A program made the translations under genes and the position numbers. The notes below the pieces were generated by a model, which was given only the letters and a program-made list of their open reading frames with translations, made no database searches and was not told the origin of the DNA. From the NCBI GenBank assembly GCA_001805645.1, contig MHGQ01000014.1, positions 1 to 49,257 of the forward strand: DNA of 49,257 nt. The letters are read 5' to 3'. Positions 10,863 through 19,491 of the stretch are shown here, piece by piece (position 1 is the first letter of the stretch; each line of letters starts with the position of its first letter). Source of the stretch: Omnitrophica WOR_2 bacterium RIFCSPHIGHO2_02_FULL_50_17 (GTDB lineage: Bacteria; Omnitrophota; Gorgyraeia; Zapsychrales; Zapsychraceae).

Positions 10863-12065
10863 CTATCCTTTTGTTTCTCTCAACGGCTTAAGTAAGGCCT
10901 TGGCCCCGTCGATAATTTTTTGAGCCCGGATCTCTCCAAGCCCTTTGATCTTCGTTAAATCATTGATGTCCGCCTGGGCAATTTTCTCCAAACTCTCAAA
11001 GCCGGATTCCCTCAACTGGACAATCAGTTTATCTCCCACACCGGGGAGGCTCTCGAGATTTCCTGCGGGGGCTTTCGCCTCTCCACCCTTTTCTTCCCTA
11101 TCCTGTTCTTCCTGTAATGCCTTCCATTGAGCAAAGGAAAACAAATTCAGTTCCCATCCCACCAGTTGGCTTGCCAGGCGGACATTCTGTCCATGCCTGC
11201 CGATCGCCAGGGACAGCTGATCGTCGGCTACGATAATGTTGGCCTTTTTCTCGTCGTAATTCAGCTGAATCTGCGATATCTCCGCCGGGGAAAGCGCCGC
11301 CTGGATATACTCCTTGATATCGGAGGAATACCGAACGATATCAATTTTTTCCCCTTGGAGTTCGGAAACGATGTTTTTTACGCGGGATCCCCGCATCCCC
11401 ACACAGGCCCCCACACAGTCCACCTTTTCATCTTTCGAGTAAACCGCCACCTTTGTCCTTTCGCCCACATCGCGGGCGATGGCCTTGATCTCCACAATAC
11501 CCTCATAAATCTCCGGGACCTCCAGTTGAAAAAGCCTCTTGACGAAATTCGGATGAGCGCGCGATAAAATAATCTGCGGGCCCTTACTCTCTCTCCTGAC
11601 ATCCAGCACATAAGCCCGGATGCGATCCCCTTGGCGGAATTCCTCTTTGCCGGACTGCTCTTTTTTAGGGATACAGGCCTCGGCCTTGCCCAAATCCACG
11701 ATGATATTCCCCCGCTCAAAGCGGTAAATACCCCCTGAGATGATCTCGCCGATACGCGCCTGATATTCATGAAAGACAACATCCTTTTCCGCCTCACGTA
11801 TCTTCTGGATCACCACCTGCTTGGCCGTCTGGGCCGCAATGCGGCCGAACTCGCTGGAGCGGATTTCTTGACTGCCCGCATAAGCCGTAATCCGGCCCGT
11901 TTTCAGATCAAGAACAGCACGGACTTCCTCGTCCTTGCCAACAGTCCACAACTTTTTTGCCGCAGAGGCAACAGCCGCCTCCACCGTCTCGATAAGGATT
12001 CTTTTGTCAATGCCCTTATCCCGTTCCAATTGTTCCAGTATCCCCAATAATTCGCTGCTTTCCAT
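10863..12065 (-). CDS. nusA: Transcription termination/antitermination factor NusA
   Basis: NusA binds RNA polymerase and modulates pausing, termination and antitermination. The 400-residue protein has an N-terminal domain (MESSELLGILEQLERDKGID), an S1 domain (about 130-200) and two KH domains (VGACVGMRGSRVKNIV and AIGRHGQNVRLASQLVGW). A C-terminal helix-hairpin-helix segment has LPGVGDKLIVQLRESGFES and IKGLGEIRAQKI. I chose the ATG at 12065, which has AGGAAGG about eight bases upstream; an ATG at 12092 lies before that site. The proS-rimP-nusA-infB order is conserved across many bacteria. Confidence 0.96.
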   Translation of the reverse strand: MESSELLGILEQLERDKGIDKRILIETVEAAVASAAKKLWTVGKDEEVRAVLDLKTGRITAYAGSQEIRSSEFGRIAAQTAKQVVIQKIREAEKDVVFHEYQARIGEIISGGIYRFERGNIIVDLGKAEACIPKKEQSGKEEFRQGDRIRAYVLDVRRESKGPQIILSRAHPNFVKRLFQLEVPEIYEGIVEIKAIARDVGERTKVAVYSKDEKVDCVGACVGMRGSRVKNIVSELQGEKIDIVRYSSDIKEYIQAALSPAEISQIQLNYDEKKANIIVADDQLSLAIGRHGQNVRLASQLVGWELNLFSFAQWKALQEEQDREEKGGEAKAPAGNLESLPGVGDKLIVQLRESGFESLEKIAQADINDLTKIKGLGEIRAQKIIDGAKALLKPLRETKG

Positions 12066-12109
12066 GCGACTTTCCTTCCTAGAATGTGTCAATTGTTTAG
12101 AGTAGGAAT

Positions 12110-12565
12110 CTATAATACCTGGACCGCTTTATGAATGTTATCAAAATTAAGTTCCATCATCTGTCCCCGGGCATCAATAACAACAGCCGTATCTTTAACC
12201 TCTCGGATAATGCCGGCATATTCCAACTTGTGGTCCAGAGGCCCCCTAAGGTGAAACCGGACACAACGGCCCCTTACCCGCTCAAAATCCCGGCACGTTT
12301 TCAACGGCCGGTCAACACCGGGAGAGGCCACATCCACCTCAAAATTCTCCCCTAAAAGCCGCATCCTCTCCAGCTCCCGGACGATATGTTTATTGATTGC
12401 TGAACATTCATCGATGGTGATGCCTCCCTGCGGCCTGTCCACCAGAAGCCCGACGACGAACGTCTTTGCCCGCTGTTTAATATTTAACTCAATGAGTTCC
12501 GAAGACATTGGCTCAAGGGAGGACATTATAAGGTCATGTATCTTATGTGTCAATTCTTCAAACAT
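12110..12565 (-). CDS. rimP: Ribosome maturation factor RimP
   Basis: RimP is needed for assembly of the 30S subunit. The 151-residue product has the family's N-terminal alpha/beta domain, with LLVDRPQGGITIDECSAINK and FEVDVASPGVDRPLKTCRDF. A C-terminal SH3-like domain (GPLDHKLEYAGIIREVKDTA) follows. The ATG at 12565 is preceded by AAGGGG. It overlaps the end of proS by 16 bases. Position directly before nusA is the standard arrangement, which confirms the call. Confidence 0.95.
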   Translation of the reverse strand: MFEELTHKIHDLIMSSLEPMSSELIELNIKQRAKTFVVGLLVDRPQGGITIDECSAINKHIVRELERMRLLGENFEVDVASPGVDRPLKTCRDFERVRGRCVRFHLRGPLDHKLEYAGIIREVKDTAVVIDARGQMMELNFDNIHKAVQVL

Positions 12566-13830
12566 ACGCCCCTTGATATCTCCAATAGAGCCTCACCTAT
12601 CTTATCCTTATCGACAAGAAGAGTCTCACCGGTCCCGCGCTTTTTGACTTCAACCTTGCCTTCAGCCAAGTTACGTTTACCTATGGTTATACGCAGCGGA
12701 ATACCGATTAAATCGGCGTCGTTAAATTTTATCCCCGCCGTCTCATCGCGGTCATCCAAAAGGACGCTGTAACCAGCATCCGTCAAATAAGTATAACACC
12801 GATTGGCTAAATCCGTGATTCCCTCACTCTCAGCCGTACCAGGAAGAGGCACAATTTCAATGTCAAAGGGGGCAACTCCTTGAGGCCATTGGATGCCCTT
12901 CTCGTCATTGTGTTTTTCAATGACGGCAGCGATGACACGGCTGACGCCGATCCCATAACAGCCCATGATCATCGGTTTCTGCACCCCATCCACATCGACA
13001 AACTGTGCCTGCTGGGCCTGGCTGTATTTTGTCCCCAGTTGAAAGATATGGCCCAATTCGATGGCAACCTGAGCTTGCAATGTCCCTTCCCTGCACTGAG
13101 GACAGGGTTTGCCCTCCTGCTGGCCTTGAGTTACAGCACCATAAAACCGGCAGGAAGGACAGTACAGAATCGTATCCTCTCCGATAGGGGCAGGCACCAT
13201 AAACTCATGGGAGACATCGCCCCCCATGGCCCCCGAATCGGCCTCGATAACAACCGTCTCCAAACCGCAGCGCTTAAAAATTCTGCCATAGGCCTCGTAC
13301 ATCAACTGATAATTTTTCCTTAACCCTTCCTGATCACGGTCGAAACTATAAGCATCTTTCATAATGAATTCACAGGCGCGCACGATGCCGAAACGCGTGC
13401 GCATCTCGTCCCTGAATTTTGTCTGTATCTGGTACAAGACTACCGGCAGCTGCCGGTAGGACTGCACAAAGTTCTTCACCAAATCCGTAATGACCTCTTC
13501 ATGTGTCGGCCCCAGACACATCTGCCGGCCGCGGTTATCCTCAAAGGTGATCATCACATCCGCCAAGACCTGGTCACGGCCCGTCTGCCGCCACAATTCT
13601 ATCGGCTGCAGGCAGGGCAAAAACAGCTCCTGCGCGCCGGCTGTGCGCATCTCCTCGCGGATGATATTTTCTATCCGGCGCAGCACCCTTAAGCCCAAAG
13701 GCAAATAGGAATAAACCCCTGAGGTGAGCATATGCACCAGCCCTGCCCGCAACAGAAGCTGATGACTGACGGCCTCTGTCCCCACAGGCGTCTCTTTTAA
13801 CGTCGGTATAAAATATTTCGACCAATACAT
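12550..13830 (-). CDS. proS: Prolyl-tRNA synthetase, short form without the editing insertion
   Basis: This class II synthetase charges tRNA-Pro. The catalytic blocks are the bacterial type: HMLTSGVYSYLPLGLRVLRR, LGPTHEEVITDLVKNFVQSY, QTKFRDEMRTRFGIVRACEF and MIMGCYGIGVSRVIAA. A C-terminal anticodon-binding domain contains YSVLLDDRDETAGIKFNDAD. At 426 residues it is about 140 shorter than typical bacterial ProRS (about 570). The missing part is the YbaK-like INS editing domain. Residues 224-246 join CPSC directly to CPQC, which normally flank INS. Editing of Ala-tRNA-Pro would then need a separate protein, not seen here. Start at the ATG at 13830, preceded by GAAGGA. Confidence 0.95.
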   Translation of the reverse strand: MYWSKYFIPTLKETPVGTEAVSHQLLLRAGLVHMLTSGVYSYLPLGLRVLRRIENIIREEMRTAGAQELFLPCLQPIELWRQTGRDQVLADVMITFEDNRGRQMCLGPTHEEVITDLVKNFVQSYRQLPVVLYQIQTKFRDEMRTRFGIVRACEFIMKDAYSFDRDQEGLRKNYQLMYEAYGRIFKRCGLETVVIEADSGAMGGDVSHEFMVPAPIGEDTILYCPSCRFYGAVTQGQQEGKPCPQCREGTLQAQVAIELGHIFQLGTKYSQAQQAQFVDVDGVQKPMIMGCYGIGVSRVIAAVIEKHNDEKGIQWPQGVAPFDIEIVPLPGTAESEGITDLANRCYTYLTDAGYSVLLDDRDETAGIKFNDADLIGIPLRITIGKRNLAEGKVEVKKRGTGETLLVDKDKIGEALLEISRGVCLKN

Positions 13831-13840
13831 GTCTGTCCTT

Positions 13841-15109
13841 CTACGCCTCAAAAAAACCCTCGGGTAAGGGAACCATCCTCTTTTTGAATTTCTCATAAAA
13901 AGAAGGTTTCTTGCGATCCACAGCCCACTCGCCGATGATCTCCCCGTCTTTGGTCATGCCGTGCTGCTCAAACCAAAAAACATTACGCAACGAAACTTTT
14001 CCCGTATCCTTATCGTAAACGGGATCCGTTATGGCGGTCACGCGGCGTCTTCCATCCCAAAACAGTTCGACATGGACAATGATATCAATGGCCCGAATCA
14101 CCTGCTTCTGGATTTCTTCCGTGCTGAGGCGAACCCCTGCCATCAGCATCATCAAAACCATCCGGTTAAAACAATCTTCAGGCGTCTCGGCATGGACAAT
14201 CGCCAAAGAACCGCTGTGGCCGCTGCTAATGGACTGAATCAAATCCAGCATCTCCTCCCCGCGCACCTCGCCGATGATGATACGGTCAGGGCGCATCCTT
14301 AAGGAATTGATGAAGAGCTCACGCATCGTGATCTCTCCCCTGCCTTCAATATTGGACGGTTTGGAAACCAAGGAAACCACGTGCTTCTGGAGAAGCCGCA
14401 ACTCTGGGGTGTCCTCAATGGTGATAATCCTCTCCTCCTCGGGGATATGCCGCGAGAAGACATTAAGCATTGTCGTTTTGCCCGCGCCGGTCGACCCGCA
14501 AAAAATAACATTAAACTTGGCCTTCATCGCCGCGATGAGTAGCGTTGCGATATTTTTATCAATCATCTTAAGATTCAGCAGGTCATCGACCGTTGCGATT
14601 TCTTCGTTGAATTTACGGATGGTCATCACCGGGCCGATCAAAGAGCACGGCGGCAAAATGACGTTGACACGCGACCCGTCCTTGAGAATAAAATCCACGT
14701 AAGGCGATGATTCATCGACCCGTTTGTTCGAGCCGGAGGCCGCGAGAATCTTCTGAATCGTGTGCACCAACTGAGCGGCACTCCCAAATTTAATATCCGA
14801 CAACGTGATACGTCCGCTGCGCTGGATATAGACCTGATTAGCTCCATTGACCATAATCTCCGATATCGTCTTGTCCTCCATCAGAAGCCTTAAGGGTCCC
14901 ATGCTGATGACGGCGCTGACAAGCTCACGAATCACCGCGGCGCGCTGCTCCAATTCCAAATGGATATTCTGATCCCGGCACATGTTGATGATGGCATCAT
15001 CGACAAATGCCCTTAACCTGTCCTCGCTCATCGTATCCTTGACTTTGAGAAAATCCGTCTCGTGAATAAGATACCGGTTGACTTTCTCTTTAATTTCATC
15101 GTTCAGCAT
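13841..15109 (-). CDS. CpaF/TadA-type secretion ATPase
   Basis: This 422-residue protein belongs to the VirB11-like CpaF/TadA subfamily, hexameric ATPases that power Tad pili or type II/IV-type secretion. An N-terminal helical domain (with MSEDRLRAFVDDAI) precedes MGPLRLLMEDKTISEIMVNG. The ATPase core has Walker A FCGSTGAGKTTMLNVFSRH at about 203-221, IITIEDTPELRL, and RMRPDRIIIGEVRGEEMLDL. SSGHSGSLAIVHAETPEDC is the His-box region. Start at the ATG at 15109, preceded by AAGGA. No pilin, secretin or TadB/C gene adjoins it; it sits between rseP and proS, which are usually neighbours. A prepilin peptidase occurs at 47499-48317. Confidence 0.88.
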   Translation of the reverse strand: MLNDEIKEKVNRYLIHETDFLKVKDTMSEDRLRAFVDDAIINMCRDQNIHLELEQRAAVIRELVSAVISMGPLRLLMEDKTISEIMVNGANQVYIQRSGRITLSDIKFGSAAQLVHTIQKILAASGSNKRVDESSPYVDFILKDGSRVNVILPPCSLIGPVMTIRKFNEEIATVDDLLNLKMIDKNIATLLIAAMKAKFNVIFCGSTGAGKTTMLNVFSRHIPEEERIITIEDTPELRLLQKHVVSLVSKPSNIEGRGEITMRELFINSLRMRPDRIIIGEVRGEEMLDLIQSISSGHSGSLAIVHAETPEDCFNRMVLMMLMAGVRLSTEEIQKQVIRAIDIIVHVELFWDGRRRVTAITDPVYDKDTGKVSLRNVFWFEQHGMTKDGEIIGEWAVDRKKPSFYEKFKKRMVPLPEGFFEA

Positions 15110-15122
15110 TGTATCCCATCCT

Positions 15123-16223
15123 TTAAGGAAACAACTGTTTGAGTTTATCAATCCATCCGAAGCGCGCAAAATCACTATAGAATACAAATAACGCCATAAA
15201 AACGAGGAGGGTAAATCCGACCTTGACAATATATTCATCAACCCTCGGCGGCAGGGCATGGCCTCTCACCTTTTCTATAACCAACAAAAATAAATGCCCG
15301 CCGTCTAACGGGATAACCGGCAAGAGGTTAAAAATGGCCAAACTGGCGCTGATGACGCCGAGGATGAACAGAAGATGAGACATCCCCATCTCGGCGGCTT
15401 TTTTAATAATATAAAAGATCCCGATCGGACCCGTCAAATTCTCCTTGGCCGACATGCTCCCGGTGAGGATCGAAAACATCGCCTTATAGGTCATCGTTGT
15501 AATCTTCGCCAATTCCTGATAGGCCTTCAGGAATGCGGTGCCCATCCCATATTTCAGAGAAACTATCTCTTCGGAAGGACGAATGCCTATAAGCCGGACC
15601 GTTTTGTATTTTCCAAAAATTGTCTTAATCTCTTCTATCTTGGGAGCAAGCATTTTTGTAATTTCCCGTCCTTCACGCAACACTGTCAATTCAATCTGCG
15701 GTGTGGAAGATGTCGTCACGGCCTCCTGGATACCGCTCCAGCTCTCAATTGTTCTTGAGTCAACGCTGACGACTTGATCACCGGCCTGAAGACCTGCCTC
15801 GTAAGCCGGATACCCCTCAATGACCTCCCCAATCTTATTGCTCAGATCCGGATAACCTAGCATAAAGACAAAAAACAAACAGACATACGCAAAGATAAAG
15901 TTGACAAGAGGGCCGTTCAAAATCACCAGGGCCCGGTGCCCCACAGGTTTCGAGTAGAATTCCTCAGGACGCCCTTGACACTGCGAGCGTTCATCACCGG
16001 CCATTTTCACGTAGCCGCCCAGGGGGATGATATTAATCAGGTAACGCGTCCCCTTATACATCCTCGAATAGATCGTAGGGCCAAATCCTAGGGCAAACCT
16101 TTCAACCCCCACGCCCAGGCGTTTAGCCGTTATAAAATGCCCCCATTCATGCACGAGGATCAAAACACTCAATACCAAAATAAATATCAATGTGCTTTGA
16201 AGATTCGCAATAAGGACCTCCAT
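15123..16223 (-). CDS. rseP: RIP-family site-2 zinc metalloprotease RseP
   Basis: This is an intramembrane zinc protease that in model bacteria releases anti-sigma factors and clears signal peptides. The 366-residue protein has the zinc-binding HEWGH at residues 25-29 in the first transmembrane helix. One periplasmic PDZ domain (about 115-195, with GYPAYEAGLQAGDQVVSVD) follows. The third zinc ligand lies in FNLLPVIPLDGGHLF near the C-terminal helices. It follows dxr by nine bases in the dxr-rseP order seen widely. E. coli RseP has two PDZ domains; one is common in other phyla. The natural substrate is unknown here. Confidence 0.94.
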   Translation of the reverse strand: MEVLIANLQSTLIFILVLSVLILVHEWGHFITAKRLGVGVERFALGFGPTIYSRMYKGTRYLINIIPLGGYVKMAGDERSQCQGRPEEFYSKPVGHRALVILNGPLVNFIFAYVCLFFVFMLGYPDLSNKIGEVIEGYPAYEAGLQAGDQVVSVDSRTIESWSGIQEAVTTSSTPQIELTVLREGREITKMLAPKIEEIKTIFGKYKTVRLIGIRPSEEIVSLKYGMGTAFLKAYQELAKITTMTYKAMFSILTGSMSAKENLTGPIGIFYIIKKAAEMGMSHLLFILGVISASLAIFNLLPVIPLDGGHLFLLVIEKVRGHALPPRVDEYIVKVGFTLLVFMALFVFYSDFARFGWIDKLKQLFP

Positions 16224-16232
16224 AAATCTCCT

Positions 16233-17387
16233 TCAATGATAAATGAATCCCCGGGCCTCTTCCCTGGCCCATTGATCCGCCTCTAAGACATCCTTTAAAC
16301 TCGGACTCCTTACTATTGTATGTTTCCTTGCCACTTTTTCAACGACTTTATAAATTCCCGTAAAGGGGATATTGCCGCCTAAGAAAGCATCTACAGCGGT
16401 TTCATCGGCGGCGTTTAAGACACTCGGAAGCGTCCCCCCGTTTCGGGCAGCATAAATGGCCAAGGCCAGAGACGGAAATTTCTCAAGATCCGGCTTCTCA
16501 AAAGAAAGCCGCTTTAACTTGAAAAAATCTATCCCTTTTAAGCCGCTTTTCCAGCGCTCTGGATAAGTCAACGCATACTGAATAGGCAACCGCATATCTG
16601 TAATCCCCATCTGCGCGATAATCGAACCGTCTTGAAACTCCACCATCGAGTGAATGATCGCCTCGGGATGAATGACAACCTCAATGTCCTCCACGCGGCA
16701 GCGGAACAGATGTTGGGCCTCGATTACCTCAAAACCTTTATTCATCAGCGTGGCTGAATCGACCGTAATCCGCTTGCCCATTTTCCACCGCGGATGCCTG
16801 AGAATCTCATGAACGGCCAATTGATCAAACCGCGATTCAGGCACGTTCAGAAGCGCCCCCCCCGATGCTGTCAGACATATCCGTTTAAGCCGCCTTCGAT
16901 CCTGCCCCTCCAGGCATTGAAAAATGGCGCTTTGCTCGCTGTCAATGGGAATAATTCTCGCCTTATGCCTTTCAGCCTCCTTCATGAGGATATTTCCGGC
17001 CACCACGAGCGCCTCTTTGTTAGCCGGGGCAACGGTTTTTCCTGCACGCACTGCGCTTAAGAAAGGCTTTAAGGCGGCGCTCCCCTGCATGGCAATCACA
17101 ACCATATCCGCCGAAGTCAAAGAGGCAATCTCTTCTATATCCGCGCTGACATCCGAAATCTTTGTCTTGCGGCCGTTCACATGACGCCGCAGATAATCCA
17201 TACCTTGTTTAGCGACGGCCACGTGAGACGGTGCAAATCGGTGTATCTGCTGTTCCAACAGCCGGTAATTATTGCAAGCTGTTAATCCGACAACCTGAAA
17301 CTGCTGCGGGAAACGCTCGATAACTTTTAATGTGTTGATGCCGATCGATCCCGTGGATCCGAGAATGACGATTCTCTTGCGTGTCAT
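16233..17387 (-). CDS. dxr: 1-deoxy-D-xylulose 5-phosphate reductoisomerase
   Basis: Dxr (IspC) converts DXP to MEP with NADPH, the committed step of the non-mevalonate isoprenoid pathway. The 384-residue protein shows the N-terminal nucleotide site VILGSTGSIGINTLKVIERF and the metal/substrate segments PANKEALVVAG and IPIDSEQSAIFQCLEG. LTASGGALLNVPE, the WKMGKRITVDSATLMNKGFE block and NGGTLPSVLNAADE near the C-terminus follow. It lies between cdsA and rseP in the conserved uppS-cdsA-dxr-rseP group. That group links isoprenoid supply to undecaprenyl phosphate and phospholipid synthesis. Confidence 0.97.
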   Translation of the reverse strand: MTRKRIVILGSTGSIGINTLKVIERFPQQFQVVGLTACNNYRLLEQQIHRFAPSHVAVAKQGMDYLRRHVNGRKTKISDVSADIEEIASLTSADMVVIAMQGSAALKPFLSAVRAGKTVAPANKEALVVAGNILMKEAERHKARIIPIDSEQSAIFQCLEGQDRRRLKRICLTASGGALLNVPESRFDQLAVHEILRHPRWKMGKRITVDSATLMNKGFEVIEAQHLFRCRVEDIEVVIHPEAIIHSMVEFQDGSIIAQMGITDMRLPIQYALTYPERWKSGLKGIDFFKLKRLSFEKPDLEKFPSLALAIYAARNGGTLPSVLNAADETAVDAFLGGNIPFTGIYKVVEKVARKHTIVRSPSLKDVLEADQWAREEARGFIYH

Positions 17388-17394
17388 GGCAGTA

Positions 17395-18216
17395 TCAATG
17401 GGCGGTCAGGACTGAGCTCATATAAAAATAAAACGCCGGGGCAGAAAACAAAAGGCTGTCAATCATATCCAGCACGCCCCCTAAACCGGGAAACAATTTC
17501 CCCGAGTCTTTCACGTTACAATCCCTTTTGATAAGAGATTCCGACATATCCCCCATCTGTCCCACCCCTCCAAAGAATACCCCCATAAGGGCGATGTGCC
17601 ATGGGGAGAACCCAAATTGCGCAGGAATTAAGGTCTTCCCCAAGACAGCCGCCAGACTACTAAACGCAAGGCCCCCTAAACTCCCTTCAACGGTTTTCCC
17701 CGGACTTATCCTGGGAAGCAAAAAATGCCTTCCCCACCGGCTACCGATAAGCAGCGCCCCGATATCCCCGCCTTTGGTCACAAGAAGAATAAAGGCTAAT
17801 AATTTCACCCCCTCAACCCCCGGCAAGAGATACCTGACCTTGATTAAAAAGCTGAAAAACCAGGAGACATATAAGATGCCAAAAAGGGTCGTCGAGATGC
17901 CGACAATCGCATTCGTATTATCTTTGCGGACAAATTGCAAGAGAAATATAAGAAGCAATAGCAAAACAATAAACAGCAGTTCCCAGTGAGGGGTGAGCTC
18001 AAAACGGCTGAAAACGGAAAGGGGAATCAAAAGCCCGGCCAGAATCCCCGTGTAGCTGTAAATGGGGATGCCCTTTTTCTGAATCAAGTAAAAAAACTCA
18101 TAAAGCCCTCCCATGGTGAGGGCCAAGAGAACGATAATAAAAACCCACGGGTTGAGAACCGCCCCGACGGCAATCGAAATCATAATCGTGGAACTGATCA
18201 AACGCTCCCTGTTCAT
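17395..18216 (-). CDS. cdsA: Phosphatidate cytidylyltransferase
   Basis: CdsA makes CDP-diacylglycerol from phosphatidate and CTP at the inner membrane. The 273-residue protein is strongly hydrophobic, with about seven to eight membrane segments. It ends with the family signature: SLIKRDCNVKDSGKLFPGLG followed by GVLDMIDSLLFSAPAFYFY. RISPGKTVEGSLGGLAFS is the second conserved block. The ATG overlaps the uppS stop by four bases, as expected for the uppS-cdsA pair. The N-terminal half diverges more, which is usual in this family. Confidence 0.95.
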   Translation of the reverse strand: MNRERLISSTIMISIAVGAVLNPWVFIIVLLALTMGGLYEFFYLIQKKGIPIYSYTGILAGLLIPLSVFSRFELTPHWELLFIVLLLLLIFLLQFVRKDNTNAIVGISTTLFGILYVSWFFSFLIKVRYLLPGVEGVKLLAFILLVTKGGDIGALLIGSRWGRHFLLPRISPGKTVEGSLGGLAFSSLAAVLGKTLIPAQFGFSPWHIALMGVFFGGVGQMGDMSESLIKRDCNVKDSGKLFPGLGGVLDMIDSLLFSAPAFYFYMSSVLTAH

Positions 18217-19004
18217 CGAAACCCCCCGCTTAGAGATGGCTTCAGGTCACCGTAGCGCCGTTCGCGTTTCTGATAATCCGCAATAGCCTTTTGAAATTCT
18301 TCCGCCGTAAATTCCGGCCAGCATTTGTCCGTAAAATATAACTCCGCGTAAGACAACTGCCATAGTAAAAAGTTGCTGATGCGCTTCTCGCCCGAGGTGC
18401 GGATCAACAAATCCGGATCGGGCAAATCTTTCGTATAAAGACGCTGGCTGACCGCTGCCTCATCGATGTCTTCGATGTCAAGCCGGTTATTTTGAACATC
18501 GGCCGCGATCTCTTTAACGGCATCGACAATCTCAAGACGTGCCCCGTAATTAAAGGCCAAATTCACAACCAATCCTGTATTATCTTTCGTCTCTTCCACG
18601 GCCGTCTTAAGGACATCCCTGACAGATGGGGGGATACGCTCCGGCCGCCCAATCACATGAAATCTGATATTGTTTTTTTTTAAGTGCAATATCTTTTCTT
18701 TCAGAACGCTGCTTAACATATGCATTAACATAGAGACCTCAGCAGGGGGACGACGCCAATTTTCCGTCGAAAACGTAAAAAGCGTCAATACCTTGATGCC
18801 TGTCGTTCGCGCGGCAGTGATAACCTCCTCAACGCGTTTTATCCCTTCCGCATGCCCCTGCGTTCTTGTCAAATGCTGGCGTTTGGCCCAACGGCCGTTA
18901 CCATCCATGATAATCGCCACATGTCCTGGGATATTTTCCCCTAACCCTTGCCTCATATCCTTATGGATGTTCCCCAAATAAAATGGGGGATCATGATCCC
19001 CCAT
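18213..19004 (-). CDS. uppS: Isoprenyl (undecaprenyl) diphosphate synthase
   Basis: UppS is a cis-prenyltransferase that makes the C55 lipid carrier for peptidoglycan and O-antigen. The protein contains the diphosphate-binding HVAIIMDGNGRWAKRQ, the switch region LTLFTFSTENWRRPPAEV, NLAFNYGARLEIVDAV, and DPDLLIRTSGEKRISNFLLW with AYAELYF-like SYAELYFTDKCWPEF at the C-terminus. From the ATG at 19004 it has 263 residues; from the ATG at 18956 it has 247, starting MRQGLGENIPGHVA. The first start lies in a perfect 22-bp palindrome followed by a T-rich run. The second start is therefore a serious alternative. Neither has an ideally spaced Shine-Dalgarno. Confidence 0.95.
   Translation of the reverse strand: MGDHDPPFYLGNIHKDMRQGLGENIPGHVAIIMDGNGRWAKRQHLTRTQGHAEGIKRVEEVITAARTTGIKVLTLFTFSTENWRRPPAEVSMLMHMLSSVLKEKILHLKKNNIRFHVIGRPERIPPSVRDVLKTAVEETKDNTGLVVNLAFNYGARLEIVDAVKEIAADVQNNRLDIEDIDEAAVSQRLYTKDLPDPDLLIRTSGEKRISNFLLWQLSYAELYFTDKCWPEFTAEEFQKAIADYQKRERRYGDLKPSLSGGFR
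18975..19004 (-). terminator. Perfect palindrome with T-rich tail at the uppS start (possible attenuator)
   Basis: Bases 18983-19004 form a perfect 22-bp palindrome with half-site ATGGGGGATCA. On the minus strand it would fold into a nine-bp, GC-rich hairpin with a four-base loop, followed directly by TTTTATTT. This has the form of an intrinsic terminator or attenuator. It lies downstream of the coiled-coil gene and ahead of the conserved part of uppS. It would hide an uppS start at 19004. Whether it terminates transcription is an inference. Confidence 0.5.
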
Positions 19005-19057
19005 CGCCTCACAACGAACCTAACCTAAAAATGGCCGGTTAAGACATCAGATAAAAT

Positions 19058-19447
19058 TTATATGGCCCCGGCCTCTGTCACCGTGACCGCTTCCTTCGGC
19101 TTCAGGGCATCGGCGAGGGCTCCTTCGAGATCCTTCATCTTCTTCTCAAGGGACTCGCGGATGGCCGCTTCCTCTTCCAGCCGGGCCTGCAAATCGGCAT
19201 TGGCCAATTGGCTTTGATCCAACGACTTCTGCGCCCCCGCCATCTTTTTTTGAATCTTGGCTAACTCCGTTTCCAACTGCCGGATTTGCCCACTAACCCT
19301 TTCCCCATTTTCCTCGGCGACCAACCTGGCATAGCGTTCCCGCTCAAGATCCGCGCGAAAATTCAGGGCATTCTGGTTATAGTGAACCGCAAGTCCAAAA
19401 CTCAGCACGAATAATATAACACCCAAACCAATCGCCGCAATTTTCAT
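19058..19447 (-). CDS. Small coiled-coil protein with N-terminal membrane anchor
   Basis: I do not recognise a named family. The 129-residue protein has one hydrophobic segment at residues 4-22 (AAIGLGVILFVLSFGLAV), which could anchor it in the inner membrane. A long charged coiled coil (about 30-112, rich in E, K, L, A and Q) and a short tail follow. The ATG at 19447 lacks a clear ribosome binding site. It lies directly after the OmpA-like lipoprotein gene and could be co-transcribed with it. A structural role in the envelope is a guess from the architecture only. Confidence 0.7.
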   Translation of the reverse strand: MKIAAIGLGVILFVLSFGLAVHYNQNALNFRADLERERYARLVAEENGERVSGQIRQLETELAKIQKKMAGAQKSLDQSQLANADLQARLEEEAAIRESLEKKMKDLEGALADALKPKEAVTVTEAGAI

Positions 19448-19491
19448 AGAGATAAACTTGTACGGGTTGAAAATCCAAAAACAATGTTTCT

